Shown: in pieces, positions 15,533-23,343 of the stretch
Position numbering within the stretch: the first letter of the stretch is position 1
Layout: each line of letters opens with the position of its first letter
Assembly (NCBI RefSeq): GCF_030519475.1
Contig: NZ_JAUMKD010000002.1
Coordinates: 615,501-679,500, forward strand
DNA length: 64,000 bases
From: Micromonospora sp. C28SCA-DRY-2
Lineage (GTDB): Bacteria > Actinomycetota > Actinomycetes > Mycobacteriales > Micromonosporaceae
Reading direction: 5' to 3'
Made by a program: the position numbers and the translations under genes
The notes under the pieces: model-generated
Databases searched by the model: none
Seen by the model: only the letters and a program-made list of their open reading frames with translations
What the model was told of the DNA's origin: nothing

Positions 15533-15629
15533 AACCGGCGGTGGTGGGCGCGGTCACGGTGAGGTGTGACCGCCGGGGCATCGGGTAGAGAAACCGGATC
15601 CCCCTTCCCGGCCGGCGGAAAGGATCCTC

Positions 15630-16295
15630 ATGGCACTCGCCGAGAACGTCGACCCGACCCGACTCGGCGGGCTCACCGGCTGGGTGGCGGGGGTGATCGA
15701 CGCGGCCGGTGCCCTCGGGGTGGCCCTGCTGGTCGCCCTGGAGAGCATCATCCCGCCGATCCCGAGCGAGATCGTCCTGGCGATGGCCGGCTACCTGGCC
15801 GGCGAAGGCCGGTTCAACGTCGTGCTGGTGGTGCTCGCCGCCACCGCCGGCTCGCTGCTCGGCGCGCTCGTCCTGTACTGGCTGGGCGCGGGGGTCGGCG
15901 AGGACCGGCTCAAGCGCTGGCTGGACCGGCTGCCCCTGGTCGACCTGGACGACCTGGAGAAGGCGGACCGCTGGTTCGAGCGGCACGGCCGGTGGGCGGT
16001 GTTCTTCGGCCGGATGGTGCCGGTGGTCCGCAGCCTGGTCTCCATCCCCGCCGGGGCCAACCGGATGCCGCTGACCGAGTTCGTCGTGCTCACCACGCTG
16101 GGCAGCGGCATCTGGAACTCGCTCTTCGTCGGGCTCGGCTTCGCGCTGGGCTCCCGCTGGCAGCAGATCGAGAAGTACAGCAACTGGTTCGACTACGGCA
16201 TCATCGCCGTCTTCGTGGTCATGATCGCCTGGTGGGTGGTGAAGAAGACCCGGCGTCGCCGCTCCCGCCGGCACCCCGCCGACGCCACCCGCTGA
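15630..16295 (+). CDS. DedA-family membrane protein
   Basis: 221 residues. VALESIIPPIPSEIVLAMAGYLAGEG is the conserved DedA entry with the glutamate and the PPIPSE turn. FFGRMVPVVRSLVSIPAGANRMPLTEF is the signature with conserved arginines. Four to six hydrophobic segments are present and the C terminus is strongly basic (KKTRRRRSRR). DedA proteins belong to the VTT/SNARE-associated scramblase-like superfamily and are linked to lipid-carrier recycling and membrane potential. AAGGA precedes the ATG. It stands alone and is convergent with the chitinase. Confidence 0.88.
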   Translation: MALAENVDPTRLGGLTGWVAGVIDAAGALGVALLVALESIIPPIPSEIVLAMAGYLAGEGRFNVVLVVLAATAGSLLGALVLYWLGAGVGEDRLKRWLDRLPLVDLDDLEKADRWFERHGRWAVFFGRMVPVVRSLVSIPAGANRMPLTEFVVLTTLGSGIWNSLFVGLGFALGSRWQQIEKYSNWFDYGIIAVFVVMIAWWVVKKTRRRRSRRHPADATR

Positions 16296-16306
16296 ACCCA
16301 TCGGGC

Positions 16307-16345
16307 GCGCTGCCCCGCGACCGGAGACCGGCCGCGGGGCAGCGC
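16307..16345. terminator. Bidirectional hairpin between dedA and the chitinase
   Basis: GCGCTGCCCCGCG (16307-16319) pairs with CGCGGGGCAGCGC (16333-16345). The 13-nt centre contains its own CCGG-AGA-CCGG mini-stem, so the structure can extend further. Confidence 0.8.
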
Positions 16346-16361
16346 TCCCGCGTGCTCCGGG

Positions 16362-17750
16362 TCAGGGCAGCGTGTCGAGGTGTGGGGCGACGGTACGGGC
16401 GAAGGCGTTGTTGTTGGTCACGTCCCAGTTGACCGACCAGGTCATCGCGCCACGCAGGCCGGGGTAGGTGCGCGGCGGGCGGAAGCTGCCGCAGTTGGTG
16501 CCCCGGGTCAGGCAGTCCAGCGCGGCGTTGACCACGCTCGGCGCGACCACTCCCCCGCCGGCCGCGCCCGGGCCGGCCGGCAGGCCCAGGCCCACCTGGT
16601 CCGGGCGCAGCCCGGCCTCCAACTGGATGCAGGCCAGCGCGACGATGAAGTTCACCGTGCCCTGGGCGTACGCGGCGTTGTTGTCGCAGCCGAGCATCGC
16701 CCCGGAGTTGTAGAACTGGGTGTTGACCACGGTGAGGATGTCCTTGATGTCCAGCGCCAGCTTGAAGTAGCTGGCGCCGGGCGACTGCATGTCGATGGTC
16801 TGCGGGGCCATCGCGATGATCAGGTTGGCGCCGACCCGTGACCGCAGCGAGCGCAGCGCCTGGGCCATGTAGGTCGGGTTGAGGCCGTTCTCCAGGTCGA
16901 TGTCGACCCCGTCGAACCCGTAGCGCTGGATCAGCGCGTACACCGAGTTGCTGAAGGCGACCGCGGAGGCGGCGTCGTTGACCGCGACGCGGCCGGTCTC
17001 GCCGCCGACCGAGATGATCACCTTCTTGCCCCGGCTCTGCAGCGTGCGCACGTCGGCGGAGAAGTCGGCGTCGGTGTAGCCGCCGAGCGCCGCCGACAGC
17101 CCCGGGTCGACCGCGAAGGTGACCGCGCCGGGCGTGGCGGTGGCCTCGGCGAAGGCGACCGCGACCACGTCGTACTCGGCGGGCACGTCGCGCAGCCGCA
17201 GCTCGACCGCCGGATTGTCGAAGTTGTGCCAGTAGCCGGTGAGGATGTGCTTCGGCAGGCCGGTGGTCGGCGGCGGCGTGGTCGGGGGCGGCGTCGTCGG
17301 CGGCGGGGTCGTCGGCGGCGGGGTGGTGGTCGGCGGCGGGGTGGTCGGGGTGCCGCCGCCGCAGGGCGCGCCGTTGAGCAGGCAGTTGGTCGGGGCGCCG
17401 GGGCCGCTGCCCAGGAAGCCGAAGGAGACCGAGGCGCCGGGCGCGATGCTGCCGTTCCAGGACCGGTTGGTGAACGTGTGGCGCTGGCCGGAGGAGGTCA
17501 GCAGGGCGTCCCAGTAGCTGCCGAGGGTGGTGCCGGCCGGCAGGTCGAAGCTGACGCTCCAGCCGTTGACGGTGGAGCCGCCGCCGTTGGTGATGGTGTA
17601 CTTCCCCTCCCAGCCCGACCCCCAGTCGGACGTCTTCACGAAGCTCGCGGTGGCCCCGGCGGCGAACGCCGGCAACGCGACCCACACCGCCCCCACCGCC
17701 GCGGTCAGCGCGGTGACCAGCGACAAGACCAGAGCTCTGGAACGTTTCAC
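16362..17750 (-). CDS. Secreted chitinase: CBM2 plus GH18
   Basis: 462 residues. A Sec signal peptide (basic KRSR, hydrophobic core, cleavage near LPAFAAG) is followed by a CBM2 (about 33-130: SFVKTSDWGSGWEGKYTITN, with two cysteines near its end). A Pro-Thr linker (about 140-165) and a GH18 catalytic domain follow. YGFDGVDIDLE is the DxxDxDxE motif whose last glutamate is the proton donor; KVIISVGGETG is the other GH18 block. The product should hydrolyse chitin outside the cell. I chose the GTG at 17750 because GGAGG lies 6-10 nt upstream; the GTG at 17762 adds four residues. Confidence 0.9.
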   Translation of the reverse strand: MKRSRALVLSLVTALTAAVGAVWVALPAFAAGATASFVKTSDWGSGWEGKYTITNGGGSTVNGWSVSFDLPAGTTLGSYWDALLTSSGQRHTFTNRSWNGSIAPGASVSFGFLGSGPGAPTNCLLNGAPCGGGTPTTPPPTTTPPPTTPPPTTPPPTTPPPTTGLPKHILTGYWHNFDNPAVELRLRDVPAEYDVVAVAFAEATATPGAVTFAVDPGLSAALGGYTDADFSADVRTLQSRGKKVIISVGGETGRVAVNDAASAVAFSNSVYALIQRYGFDGVDIDLENGLNPTYMAQALRSLRSRVGANLIIAMAPQTIDMQSPGASYFKLALDIKDILTVVNTQFYNSGAMLGCDNNAAYAQGTVNFIVALACIQLEAGLRPDQVGLGLPAGPGAAGGGVVAPSVVNAALDCLTRGTNCGSFRPPRTYPGLRGAMTWSVNWDVTNNNAFARTVAPHLDTLP

Positions 17751-17800
17751 GGCATCCTCCACACCCGGGCGACATCAACAGCCATCAACGTTGGCGCTTA

Positions 17801-17829
17801 TTATTAAGACTGTTAACTGTTCTTGTCCA
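17801..17829 (-). promoter_or_regulatory. Chitinase promoter with a direct repeat in its spacer
   Basis: On the minus strand TGGACA (17824-17829) and TAATAA (17801-17806) are 17 bp apart, an unusually good sigma-70 promoter for this genome. The AT-rich spacer carries AACAGT twice (17816-17821 and 17809-17814), a likely binding site for a regulator. The start of transcription would fall near 17794. Confidence 0.6.
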
Positions 17830-17857
17830 GAGTGGGCGCCGCCCGGCCGGCAGCGAG

Positions 17858-17897
17858 GCACCGGGCCGGGCCCCATGCCATGGGCCCGGCCCGGTGC
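17858..17897. terminator. Strong hairpin after the GH16 gene
   Basis: GCACCGGGCCGGGCCC (17858-17873) and GGGCCCGGCCCGGTGC (17882-17897) form a perfect 16-bp stem with an 8-nt loop, starting 3 bp past the glucanase stop. It separates that transcript from the chitinase promoter on the same strand. Confidence 0.8.
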
Positions 17898-17900
17898 GGC

Positions 17901-19310
17901 TCAGCGGCGGAAGGTGAACCAGTTGACGTTGACGAAGTCGTTCGGCTGGCCGCTGCTGAACGTCAGGTAGACGGTGTGCCGGCCGGTGACCCCGGCGACG
18001 TTGCCGGGGACCGAGCGCCAGCTCTGCCAGCCGCCGGTGTTGGCGATCGCGAAGCTGCCGATCGGCGGGCTGGTCGGGCTGTCCACCCGGACCTCCACCA
18101 GGCCGCTCACCCCGGCGCCCGCGCCGGAGGCGACCCGGGCCAGGAAGTCGCGGGGCGGGGTGGCGCCGAACTCGACGTCGTCGAAGCGCACCCAGTCGCC
18201 GGTGCGCAGCGCGCCGATGTTCTGCCCGCCCTCGGCGCAGGCCTCGACGATGACGCCGTTCTGGGCGTTGAACGACTCCGCCTGGATGGTCGCGTACGCG
18301 TCCCGCGTCCCGCCCGGCGGCGGGGTGGTCGGCGGCGGGGTGCCGCCACCACCGCGGCTGTAGACGGCGACGTAGTCGACCAGCATCGGCCGGCCCGGGA
18401 CGGTGGCCGCCGTCGGCGTGGCGGAACCCGCCACCCCGTTCGGGAACGCGCCCCCCATTGCCACGTTGAGCAGCAGGAAGTAGCCGGCGTGGCTGGTCAT
18501 CTGCGACCAGTACGGCTCGCCGACCCGGGACTGGTTCACCGTGTGGTAGAGCTGCCCGTCGACGTACCAGCGCAGCTGCTGCGGGCTGACCGAGGCGTCC
18601 CACTCGAACCGGTAGGTGTGGAACGCGGACTGGCAGGTGCTGCCGGGGCAGGCCCGGGACGCGCCGATGCCGTTGAACTCGTCGCACGGCCCGCCCGGGG
18701 CGACGCCGCAGTGCAGCACCCCCCACACCGAGTTGATGCCGTTGACGTTCTCCATCACGTCGAACTCGCCGATCCCGGGCCAGTTCTGGTAGTTGCCGCG
18801 GTAGGGCGAGCCGAGCGCCCAGAACGCCGGCCAGTAGCCGGCCGCCTGCGCCCCGGTCACGTTGGGCATCTGGATCCGGCCCTCGATGGCGAGCACGCCG
18901 CCGGAGGGCGGCTTGAAGTTGCTGCGGACGGTCTCGATCCGCGCGGAGGTCCACCGGCCGGAGCCGTCCCGCAACGGGGTGATCCGCAGGTTGCCGCCGC
19001 CGTCGTGGCTGACGTTGGCGGTGCTGTTGGTGTACGTCTGGATCTCACCGGTGCCCCAGTTGGGCGGCCCGCCGGGGTAGCTGGTGCCGGTGTCGATGAT
19101 CCAGTTGCTGGCGGACGGCAGCGTGCCGGCCGCGCCGGTGAAGTCGTCGCTCCACACCAGACTCCAGCCCGAGGGCGGTGGCGGCACCGCGGCGTTCGCG
19201 GTCACGGTGACCCCGGCCAGGACGGTGGTGGTGGCGGTGAGCAGGGCCAACGCCAGCGGGAGCCGGCGTCGTGCGGGCAGGGCGGCAGGAGCCGCCGGGG
19301 CAGGTCGCAT
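17901..19310 (-). CDS. Secreted GH16 beta-glucanase with C-terminal CBM6-like domain
   Basis: 469 residues. The signal peptide has ARRRLPLALALLTATTTVLAG and cleavage near TANAA. The GH16 domain starts at GWSLVWSDDFTGAAG, includes WGTGEIQTYT, and carries the catalytic ExDxxE as GEFDVMENVNG. It ends near LVDYVAVYSRGGGG. After a short Pro-Thr linker comes a carbohydrate-binding module starting about AYATIQAESFNAQNG, similar to CBM6. Substrate is most likely beta-1,3 or mixed-linkage glucan. I chose the ATG at 19310 because GAGAGG is well spaced before it and the operator at 19338 then lies outside the gene. Confidence 0.88.
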   Translation of the reverse strand: MRPAPAAPAALPARRRLPLALALLTATTTVLAGVTVTANAAVPPPPSGWSLVWSDDFTGAAGTLPSASNWIIDTGTSYPGGPPNWGTGEIQTYTNSTANVSHDGGGNLRITPLRDGSGRWTSARIETVRSNFKPPSGGVLAIEGRIQMPNVTGAQAAGYWPAFWALGSPYRGNYQNWPGIGEFDVMENVNGINSVWGVLHCGVAPGGPCDEFNGIGASRACPGSTCQSAFHTYRFEWDASVSPQQLRWYVDGQLYHTVNQSRVGEPYWSQMTSHAGYFLLLNVAMGGAFPNGVAGSATPTAATVPGRPMLVDYVAVYSRGGGGTPPPTTPPPGGTRDAYATIQAESFNAQNGVIVEACAEGGQNIGALRTGDWVRFDDVEFGATPPRDFLARVASGAGAGVSGLVEVRVDSPTSPPIGSFAIANTGGWQSWRSVPGNVAGVTGRHTVYLTFSSGQPNDFVNVNWFTFRR

Positions 19311-19337
19311 GGGCATGCCTCTCTGCGGGGACGGGGC

Positions 19338-19353
19338 GAGAGAGCGCTCTCTC
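19338..19353. promoter_or_regulatory. Perfect palindrome resembling a CebR/CelR operator
   Basis: GAGAGAGCGCTCTCTC is a perfect 16-bp palindrome with the GAGCGCTC core of LacI-family CebR/CelR boxes (known form TGGGAGCGCTCCCA). It covers the expected transcription start of the GH16 gene, the natural place for a repressor released by a glucan-derived oligosaccharide. No LacI-type gene is in the window. Confidence 0.75.
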
Positions 19354-19357
19354 AGGA

Positions 19358-19386
19358 GTTGTACGGGCATCGGACGAAGTTGTCAA
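19358..19386 (-). promoter_or_regulatory. Promoter of the GH16 gene
   Basis: On the minus strand TTGACA (19381-19386) and TACAAC (19358-19363) are separated by 17 bp. The -35 box overlaps the stop codon of the upstream yidC-like gene. Start of transcription is expected near 19351, inside the palindromic operator. Confidence 0.7.
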
Positions 19387-20138
19387 CGTCGATCGATGTC
19401 GGCCCCGGCCGGCGCCGGCCGGGGCCGCCGCAGCACCGCCTGCTCCAGCGCCGACCAGGCGGTGGTGGTGACCAGGTAGATCACTGCGGCCAGCGGCAGC
19501 ACCAGCGCCACCAGCACCGTCGCGTACGGCAGCAGCGGCAGCAGCCGGGCCAGGGTCGCCGCGCCCGGCCCCGCCGCCGGGGCGCCGGCCACCGTCCCGG
19601 TCTCGGCGGCCGTGCGCCGGATCCGGCGCGACATCCACCAGGCCAGCACCACCAGCAGCGCCAGCAGGACGGCGAACAGCGGCCCGGCCGCGCCGGCCAG
19701 CCCGTCGGTCAGGTGGTGCCCCAGCCGCACCCCGGCGAGCCGCTCGTCGAGCAGCCCGGTGCCGCCCTCGGTGGTGGTGAAGAGCCGGTACATCACCAGC
19801 AGGAACGGCGCCTGGAGCAACGCCGGCAGGCAGCCGGTGACCGGGCTGGCGCCGGCCGAGCGGTAGAGCCCGAACAGTTCGGACTGCAACCGGGCCGGAT
19901 CGTCGGCGTACCGTCGCTGAAGGTCGCGGACCTGGGGAGCGAGCGCCGCGCGGCGCCGCTCGCCGCGGACCTGCGCGACGGTGAGCGGTGAGATCAGCAG
20001 CCGGACGGCGACGGTGAGCAGGACGATGGCGGCCGCGGTGGCCGCGCCGCCGGCCAGCGGTTCGAGCAAACCGGCGAGCCAGGACAGGGCAGCGCCGGCG
20101 GCGCCGACGGCATCGTGCAGCGGTGCGAAGGCGAGCAT
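19383..20138 (-). CDS. YidC/Oxa1-family membrane insertase (paralogue type)
   Basis: 251 residues. The Oxa1 core is clear: RLLISPLTVAQVRGERRRAALAPQVRDLQRRY, with a conserved arginine at the start of the hydrophilic groove and the cytoplasmic hairpin, then GASPVTGCLPALLQAPFLLVMYRLF. There are about five hydrophobic segments. It lacks a long basic C-terminal tail and rnpA/rpmH neighbours, so it is probably an accessory paralogue rather than the housekeeping YidC. GAGGGG precedes the ATG at 20138. The small DUF6412-like gene lies 92 bp upstream on the same strand. Confidence 0.85.
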   Translation of the reverse strand: MLAFAPLHDAVGAAGAALSWLAGLLEPLAGGAATAAAIVLLTVAVRLLISPLTVAQVRGERRRAALAPQVRDLQRRYADDPARLQSELFGLYRSAGASPVTGCLPALLQAPFLLVMYRLFTTTEGGTGLLDERLAGVRLGHHLTDGLAGAAGPLFAVLLALLVVLAWWMSRRIRRTAAETGTVAGAPAAGPGAATLARLLPLLPYATVLVALVLPLAAVIYLVTTTAWSALEQAVLRRPRPAPAGADIDRR

Positions 20139-20230
20139 GGTGGGACCCCTCGGTCGATTCCGGGTGGGCGCCCGCCGGACTGGTCCGGGTCGGGCGCGGA
20201 TGACTGCGGAATCGGCCGCGCGGCGGGCGG

Positions 20231-20518
20231 CTACGCGGCCGAGGGGCACACCCCGGGCGCCCGCGGCCGGGGCCGGCCGGGCGCGTCGGGGTCGACCTGG
20301 CGGGGCACCCGGCGACGCCGGGCCCGGGCGCGCAGCGCTGTCGCCCGCCCGAAGGCCGCCGGTGCGCCGGCGCCGGCAACGGCGTGCACGGCGAGCAGCG
20401 CGGTCAGCAGCACCAGCGCGGCGCCGGCGAGCAGCTCGGCCGGGCGGTCCGCGAGCAGGGTCAGCTCGGCGAGGGCGTACGCCCACGTCCCCAGCACCAA
20501 TCCGAACGCTCCCGGCAC
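20231..20518 (-). CDS. DUF6412-like small membrane protein
   Basis: 95 residues with two hydrophobic segments (about 3-22 and 30-50) and an arginine-rich cytoplasmic tail ending VDPDAPGRPRPRAPG. As I remember the family, that D-P-D-A-x-G-R-P-R-P-R-A-P-G ending is the mark of DUF6412, found beside YidC/Oxa1 genes in Streptomyces; this is from memory, not a search. The GTG start is 6 nt after TAGGCT (20525-20530 on the minus strand), so it is probably leaderless. Co-transcription with yidC suggests a helper or substrate. Confidence 0.7.
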   Translation of the reverse strand: MPGAFGLVLGTWAYALAELTLLADRPAELLAGAALVLLTALLAVHAVAGAGAPAAFGRATALRARARRRRVPRQVDPDAPGRPRPRAPGVCPSAA

Positions 20519-20701
20519 GGGCTCAGCCTAGGACCCGTTGTCACCCCGCCGCCGGCCATCGCGGCGCGCTCTCCCGCGGGTGGCCGCGACACGCCGCCGA
20601 CGCGCCCGGGGCGGCGTTTCCGGCCGTGACCACGGTGGGTAACCACTGCCGGCACGGCGGCCGGACGGCCGTCGACGGTGCGGAAACGGATGGTGGTCAC
20701 G

Positions 20702-21838
20702 ATGAGCGGCCAGGTGGCGACGGCCCCGGGCGCGGCGGCGGAGGGAACCGACCTGCTGACGGTGGGCGTCGAGGAGGAGTTCCTGCTCGTCGACCCGCAC
20801 ACCGGGACCGCGGTGCCCGCCGTCGACCTGGTCCTCGACCAGGTGCCGGCGGAGCTGCGCGGGCAGGTGGAGCGGGAGTTCCAGACCAGCCAGATCGAGA
20901 TCGGCAGCCCGCCCGGGCTGGAGCTGAGCTCGATCCGGCACTCGCTGAGCCTGCTGCGCGCCGCGCTCGCCGACGCGGCGGAGCGGGCCGGCGTACGCCT
21001 GCTCGCCATCGGCACCGGGCCGGTCGACGGGCCGGTGCCGCCGGTGGTCGACAAGCCCCGGTTCGACCGGATGATCGAACGGTTCCGGCTGCTGGTCCCG
21101 GGCCCCGGCAACAACGGCATGCACGTGCACGTGGGGGTGCCCGACGCGGAGACCGGCGTGCAGGTGCTCAACCACGTCCGGCCCTGGCTGCCCACGCTGC
21201 ACGCGGTGACCGCCAACTCCCCGTTCGCCCGCGGCGAGGACACCGGGTACGCGAGCTGGCGTTCGGTGGAGTGGGAGCGCTGGCCGTCGGTCGCGCCCAC
21301 CCCCTACCTGGAGTCCCACGAGCACTACCAGCGGCTGATCCGCCAACTGATCGCCAGCGGGGTGATGCTCGACGAGGGGATGCTCTACTGGTACGCCCGG
21401 CTCTCCGCGAAGTACCCCACGGTGGAGATCCGGATCGGTGACGTCTGCCCGTCGGTGGACGACGCGGTGCTGGTCGCGGCGCTGGTCCGGGCCCTGGTGG
21501 CGACCGCGATGGAGGACATCGCGGCCGGCCGCCCGGCCATCCGCGCCGATCACCACCTCCTGGTCGGCGCGCACTGGCGGGCCGCCCACGACGGGCTGGA
21601 GGGCGACGGGGTGGACCTGACCGACGGCGAGCTGCGCCCGGCCTGGCAGTTGCTGGACGACCTCGTGGCGCGGGTCCGCCCGGCCCTGGAGCGGCACGGC
21701 GACCTGGCCGAGGTGACCGACCTGCTGGGCGCGCTGCGCCGGCACGGCAGCGGCGCCGCCCGGCAACGGGCCGTCTTCGCCCGCACCGGCCAACTGGCCG
21801 ACGTGGTGGCGGACGTCGCGCGGCAAACCCGCGGCTGA
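20702..21838 (+). CDS. ybdK: YbdK-type carboxylate-amine ligase (GCS2 family)
   Basis: 378 residues from this start. The opening LLTVGVEEEFLLVDPHTG holds the three-glutamate ATP/metal motif of glutamate-cysteine ligase type 2. FQTSQIEIGSPPG, NNGMHVHVGVPD and PTVEIRIGDVCPS are further GCS2 blocks. E. coli YbdK has weak gamma-glutamylcysteine ligase activity; actinobacteria use mycothiol instead, so the natural substrate is unknown. Starts at 20678 (GTG), 20690 (ATG) and 20702 (ATG) are all possible; 20702 has GGATGG at suitable distance. It is followed closely by the flavoprotein gene. Confidence 0.82.
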   Translation: MSGQVATAPGAAAEGTDLLTVGVEEEFLLVDPHTGTAVPAVDLVLDQVPAELRGQVEREFQTSQIEIGSPPGLELSSIRHSLSLLRAALADAAERAGVRLLAIGTGPVDGPVPPVVDKPRFDRMIERFRLLVPGPGNNGMHVHVGVPDAETGVQVLNHVRPWLPTLHAVTANSPFARGEDTGYASWRSVEWERWPSVAPTPYLESHEHYQRLIRQLIASGVMLDEGMLYWYARLSAKYPTVEIRIGDVCPSVDDAVLVAALVRALVATAMEDIAAGRPAIRADHHLLVGAHWRAAHDGLEGDGVDLTDGELRPAWQLLDDLVARVRPALERHGDLAEVTDLLGALRRHGSGAARQRAVFARTGQLADVVADVARQTRG

Positions 21839-21853
21839 ACGGTTCGTGACAGG

Positions 21854-23242
21854 ATGAGGCGCGTGGCGCAACGGCTCGTGGTGATCGGGGCGGACGCCGC
21901 CGGCATGGCGGCGGCGTCCCAGGCCCGGCGCCGCCGCAAACGCGACGACCTGGAGATCGTGGCCTTCGAGCGGGGCCACTTCACCTCGTACTCGGCGTGC
22001 GGCATCCCGTACTGGGTCAGCGGCGTGGTGCCGGAACGGGACCAGTTGATCGCCCGCTCGCCGGAGACGTTCCGCGAGTCGTACGACATCGACGTGCGGC
22101 TCCGGCATGAGGTGACCGCCATCGACCTGGACCGCCGCGAGGTGGTCGCCCGCGACCTGGAGCGCGGCGGTGAGCACCGCACCGGGTTCGACATCCTGAT
22201 GTACGCCACCGGCGCGGAGCCGGTACGGCCGGACTGGGCCCGCGGTGACGTCGGCGGGGTGTTCGGCATGCAGACCCTCGACGACGGGGCGGCGCTGCTG
22301 GAGTGGCTGGACGCCGACCCGGCGCCGCGCCGCGCGGTGGTGGTCGGCGGCGGCTACATCGGGGTGGAGATGGCCGAGGCGCTGATCCAGCGCGGGCTCT
22401 CGGTCACCCTGGTCGAGCGGGACGAGCAGCCGATGTCCACCGTCGACCCCGACATGGCCGAACTCGTCGTCGACGCGATGCGCGCGCTGGGCATGCAGAT
22501 CCGTACCGGGCTGTCGGTGAGCGGGCTGGAGCAGCGGGACGGCCGGGTGTCCGCGGTGGTCACCGAGGAGGGGCCGATCCCCGCCGACGTCGTGGTCCTC
22601 GGTCTCGGCGTACGCCCCAACGTGGCGCTGGCCCGGGCCGCCGGCCTGCCGCTGGGCCCCAGCGGCGGGGTGCGGGTGGACCGCCGGATGCGGGTGCCCG
22701 GGGTGCCGGGCGTCTGGGCGGCCGGCGACTGCGTGGAGACGCTGCACCGGGTCAGCGGGATGCCGGTGCACGTGCCGCTGGGCACCTACGCCAACAAGCA
22801 GGGCCGGGTCGCCGGGATCAACATCGGTGGCGGCTACGCCACCTTCGCCGGGGTGATCGGCACCGCGGTGACCAAGGTCTGCGACCTGGAGGTGGGCCGC
22901 ACCGGCCTGCGCGAGCGGGACGCCGTCGCCGCCGGCTTCGAGTTCGTCTCGGTGATCGCCCAGTCGACCAACCGCGCGGGCTACTACCCGGGCGCCCGGC
23001 CGATGACGGTGAAGCTGATCGCCGAGAAGCCCAGCGGCCGGTTGCTCGGCGCGCAGATCGTCGGCTGGTCCGAGGCGGCCAAGCGGATCGACACCCTCGC
23101 CGTGGCGCTCTGGAACAAGATGACGGTGGACGACATGACGGCGCTGGACCTGGGCTACGCGCCCCCGTTCGCGCCGGTCTGGGACCCGGTGCTGATCGCG
23201 GCCCGCAAGGCCGTGGACGCCCTGGTCGGCTCCGGGCGCTGA
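21854..23242 (+). CDS. FAD-dependent CoA-disulfide reductase / NADH oxidase-like protein
   Basis: 462 residues of the pyridine nucleotide-disulfide oxidoreductase class with a single redox cysteine. LVVIGADAAGMAAASQARRR binds FAD; SYSACGIPYWVSG carries the active cysteine of CoA-disulfide reductases and Nox enzymes. RAVVVGGGYIGVEMAEAL is the NAD(P)H Rossmann motif and VPGVWAAGDCVET the second FAD site. The C-terminal dimerisation domain is complete. It may reduce a low-molecular-weight disulfide or oxygen. It starts 15 bp after the ligase gene, so a joint thiol-related role is plausible. A GTG at 21863 is an alternative start. Confidence 0.85.
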   Translation: MRRVAQRLVVIGADAAGMAAASQARRRRKRDDLEIVAFERGHFTSYSACGIPYWVSGVVPERDQLIARSPETFRESYDIDVRLRHEVTAIDLDRREVVARDLERGGEHRTGFDILMYATGAEPVRPDWARGDVGGVFGMQTLDDGAALLEWLDADPAPRRAVVVGGGYIGVEMAEALIQRGLSVTLVERDEQPMSTVDPDMAELVVDAMRALGMQIRTGLSVSGLEQRDGRVSAVVTEEGPIPADVVVLGLGVRPNVALARAAGLPLGPSGGVRVDRRMRVPGVPGVWAAGDCVETLHRVSGMPVHVPLGTYANKQGRVAGINIGGGYATFAGVIGTAVTKVCDLEVGRTGLRERDAVAAGFEFVSVIAQSTNRAGYYPGARPMTVKLIAEKPSGRLLGAQIVGWSEAAKRIDTLAVALWNKMTVDDMTALDLGYAPPFAPVWDPVLIAARKAVDALVGSGR

Positions 23243-23281
23243 TCCGGGGCCGTCGCCGGCCTGCACCGGCGCTGTCGGCTT

Positions 23282-23323
23282 TGGGTGCACCTGTTGTCGT
23301 TGGCGCGACAACAGGTGCACCCA
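23282..23323. repeat. 42-bp palindrome, left copy (DUF559-associated family)
   Basis: TGGGTGCACCTGTTGTCG (23282-23299) and CGACAACAGGTGCACCCA (23306-23323) form a perfect 18-bp stem with a 6-nt loop. The same 42-bp element recurs at 24315-24356. The gene between them begins 20 bp after this copy. Confidence 0.85.
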
Positions 23324-23343
23324 CACGCCGGTGCAATGAGCCG

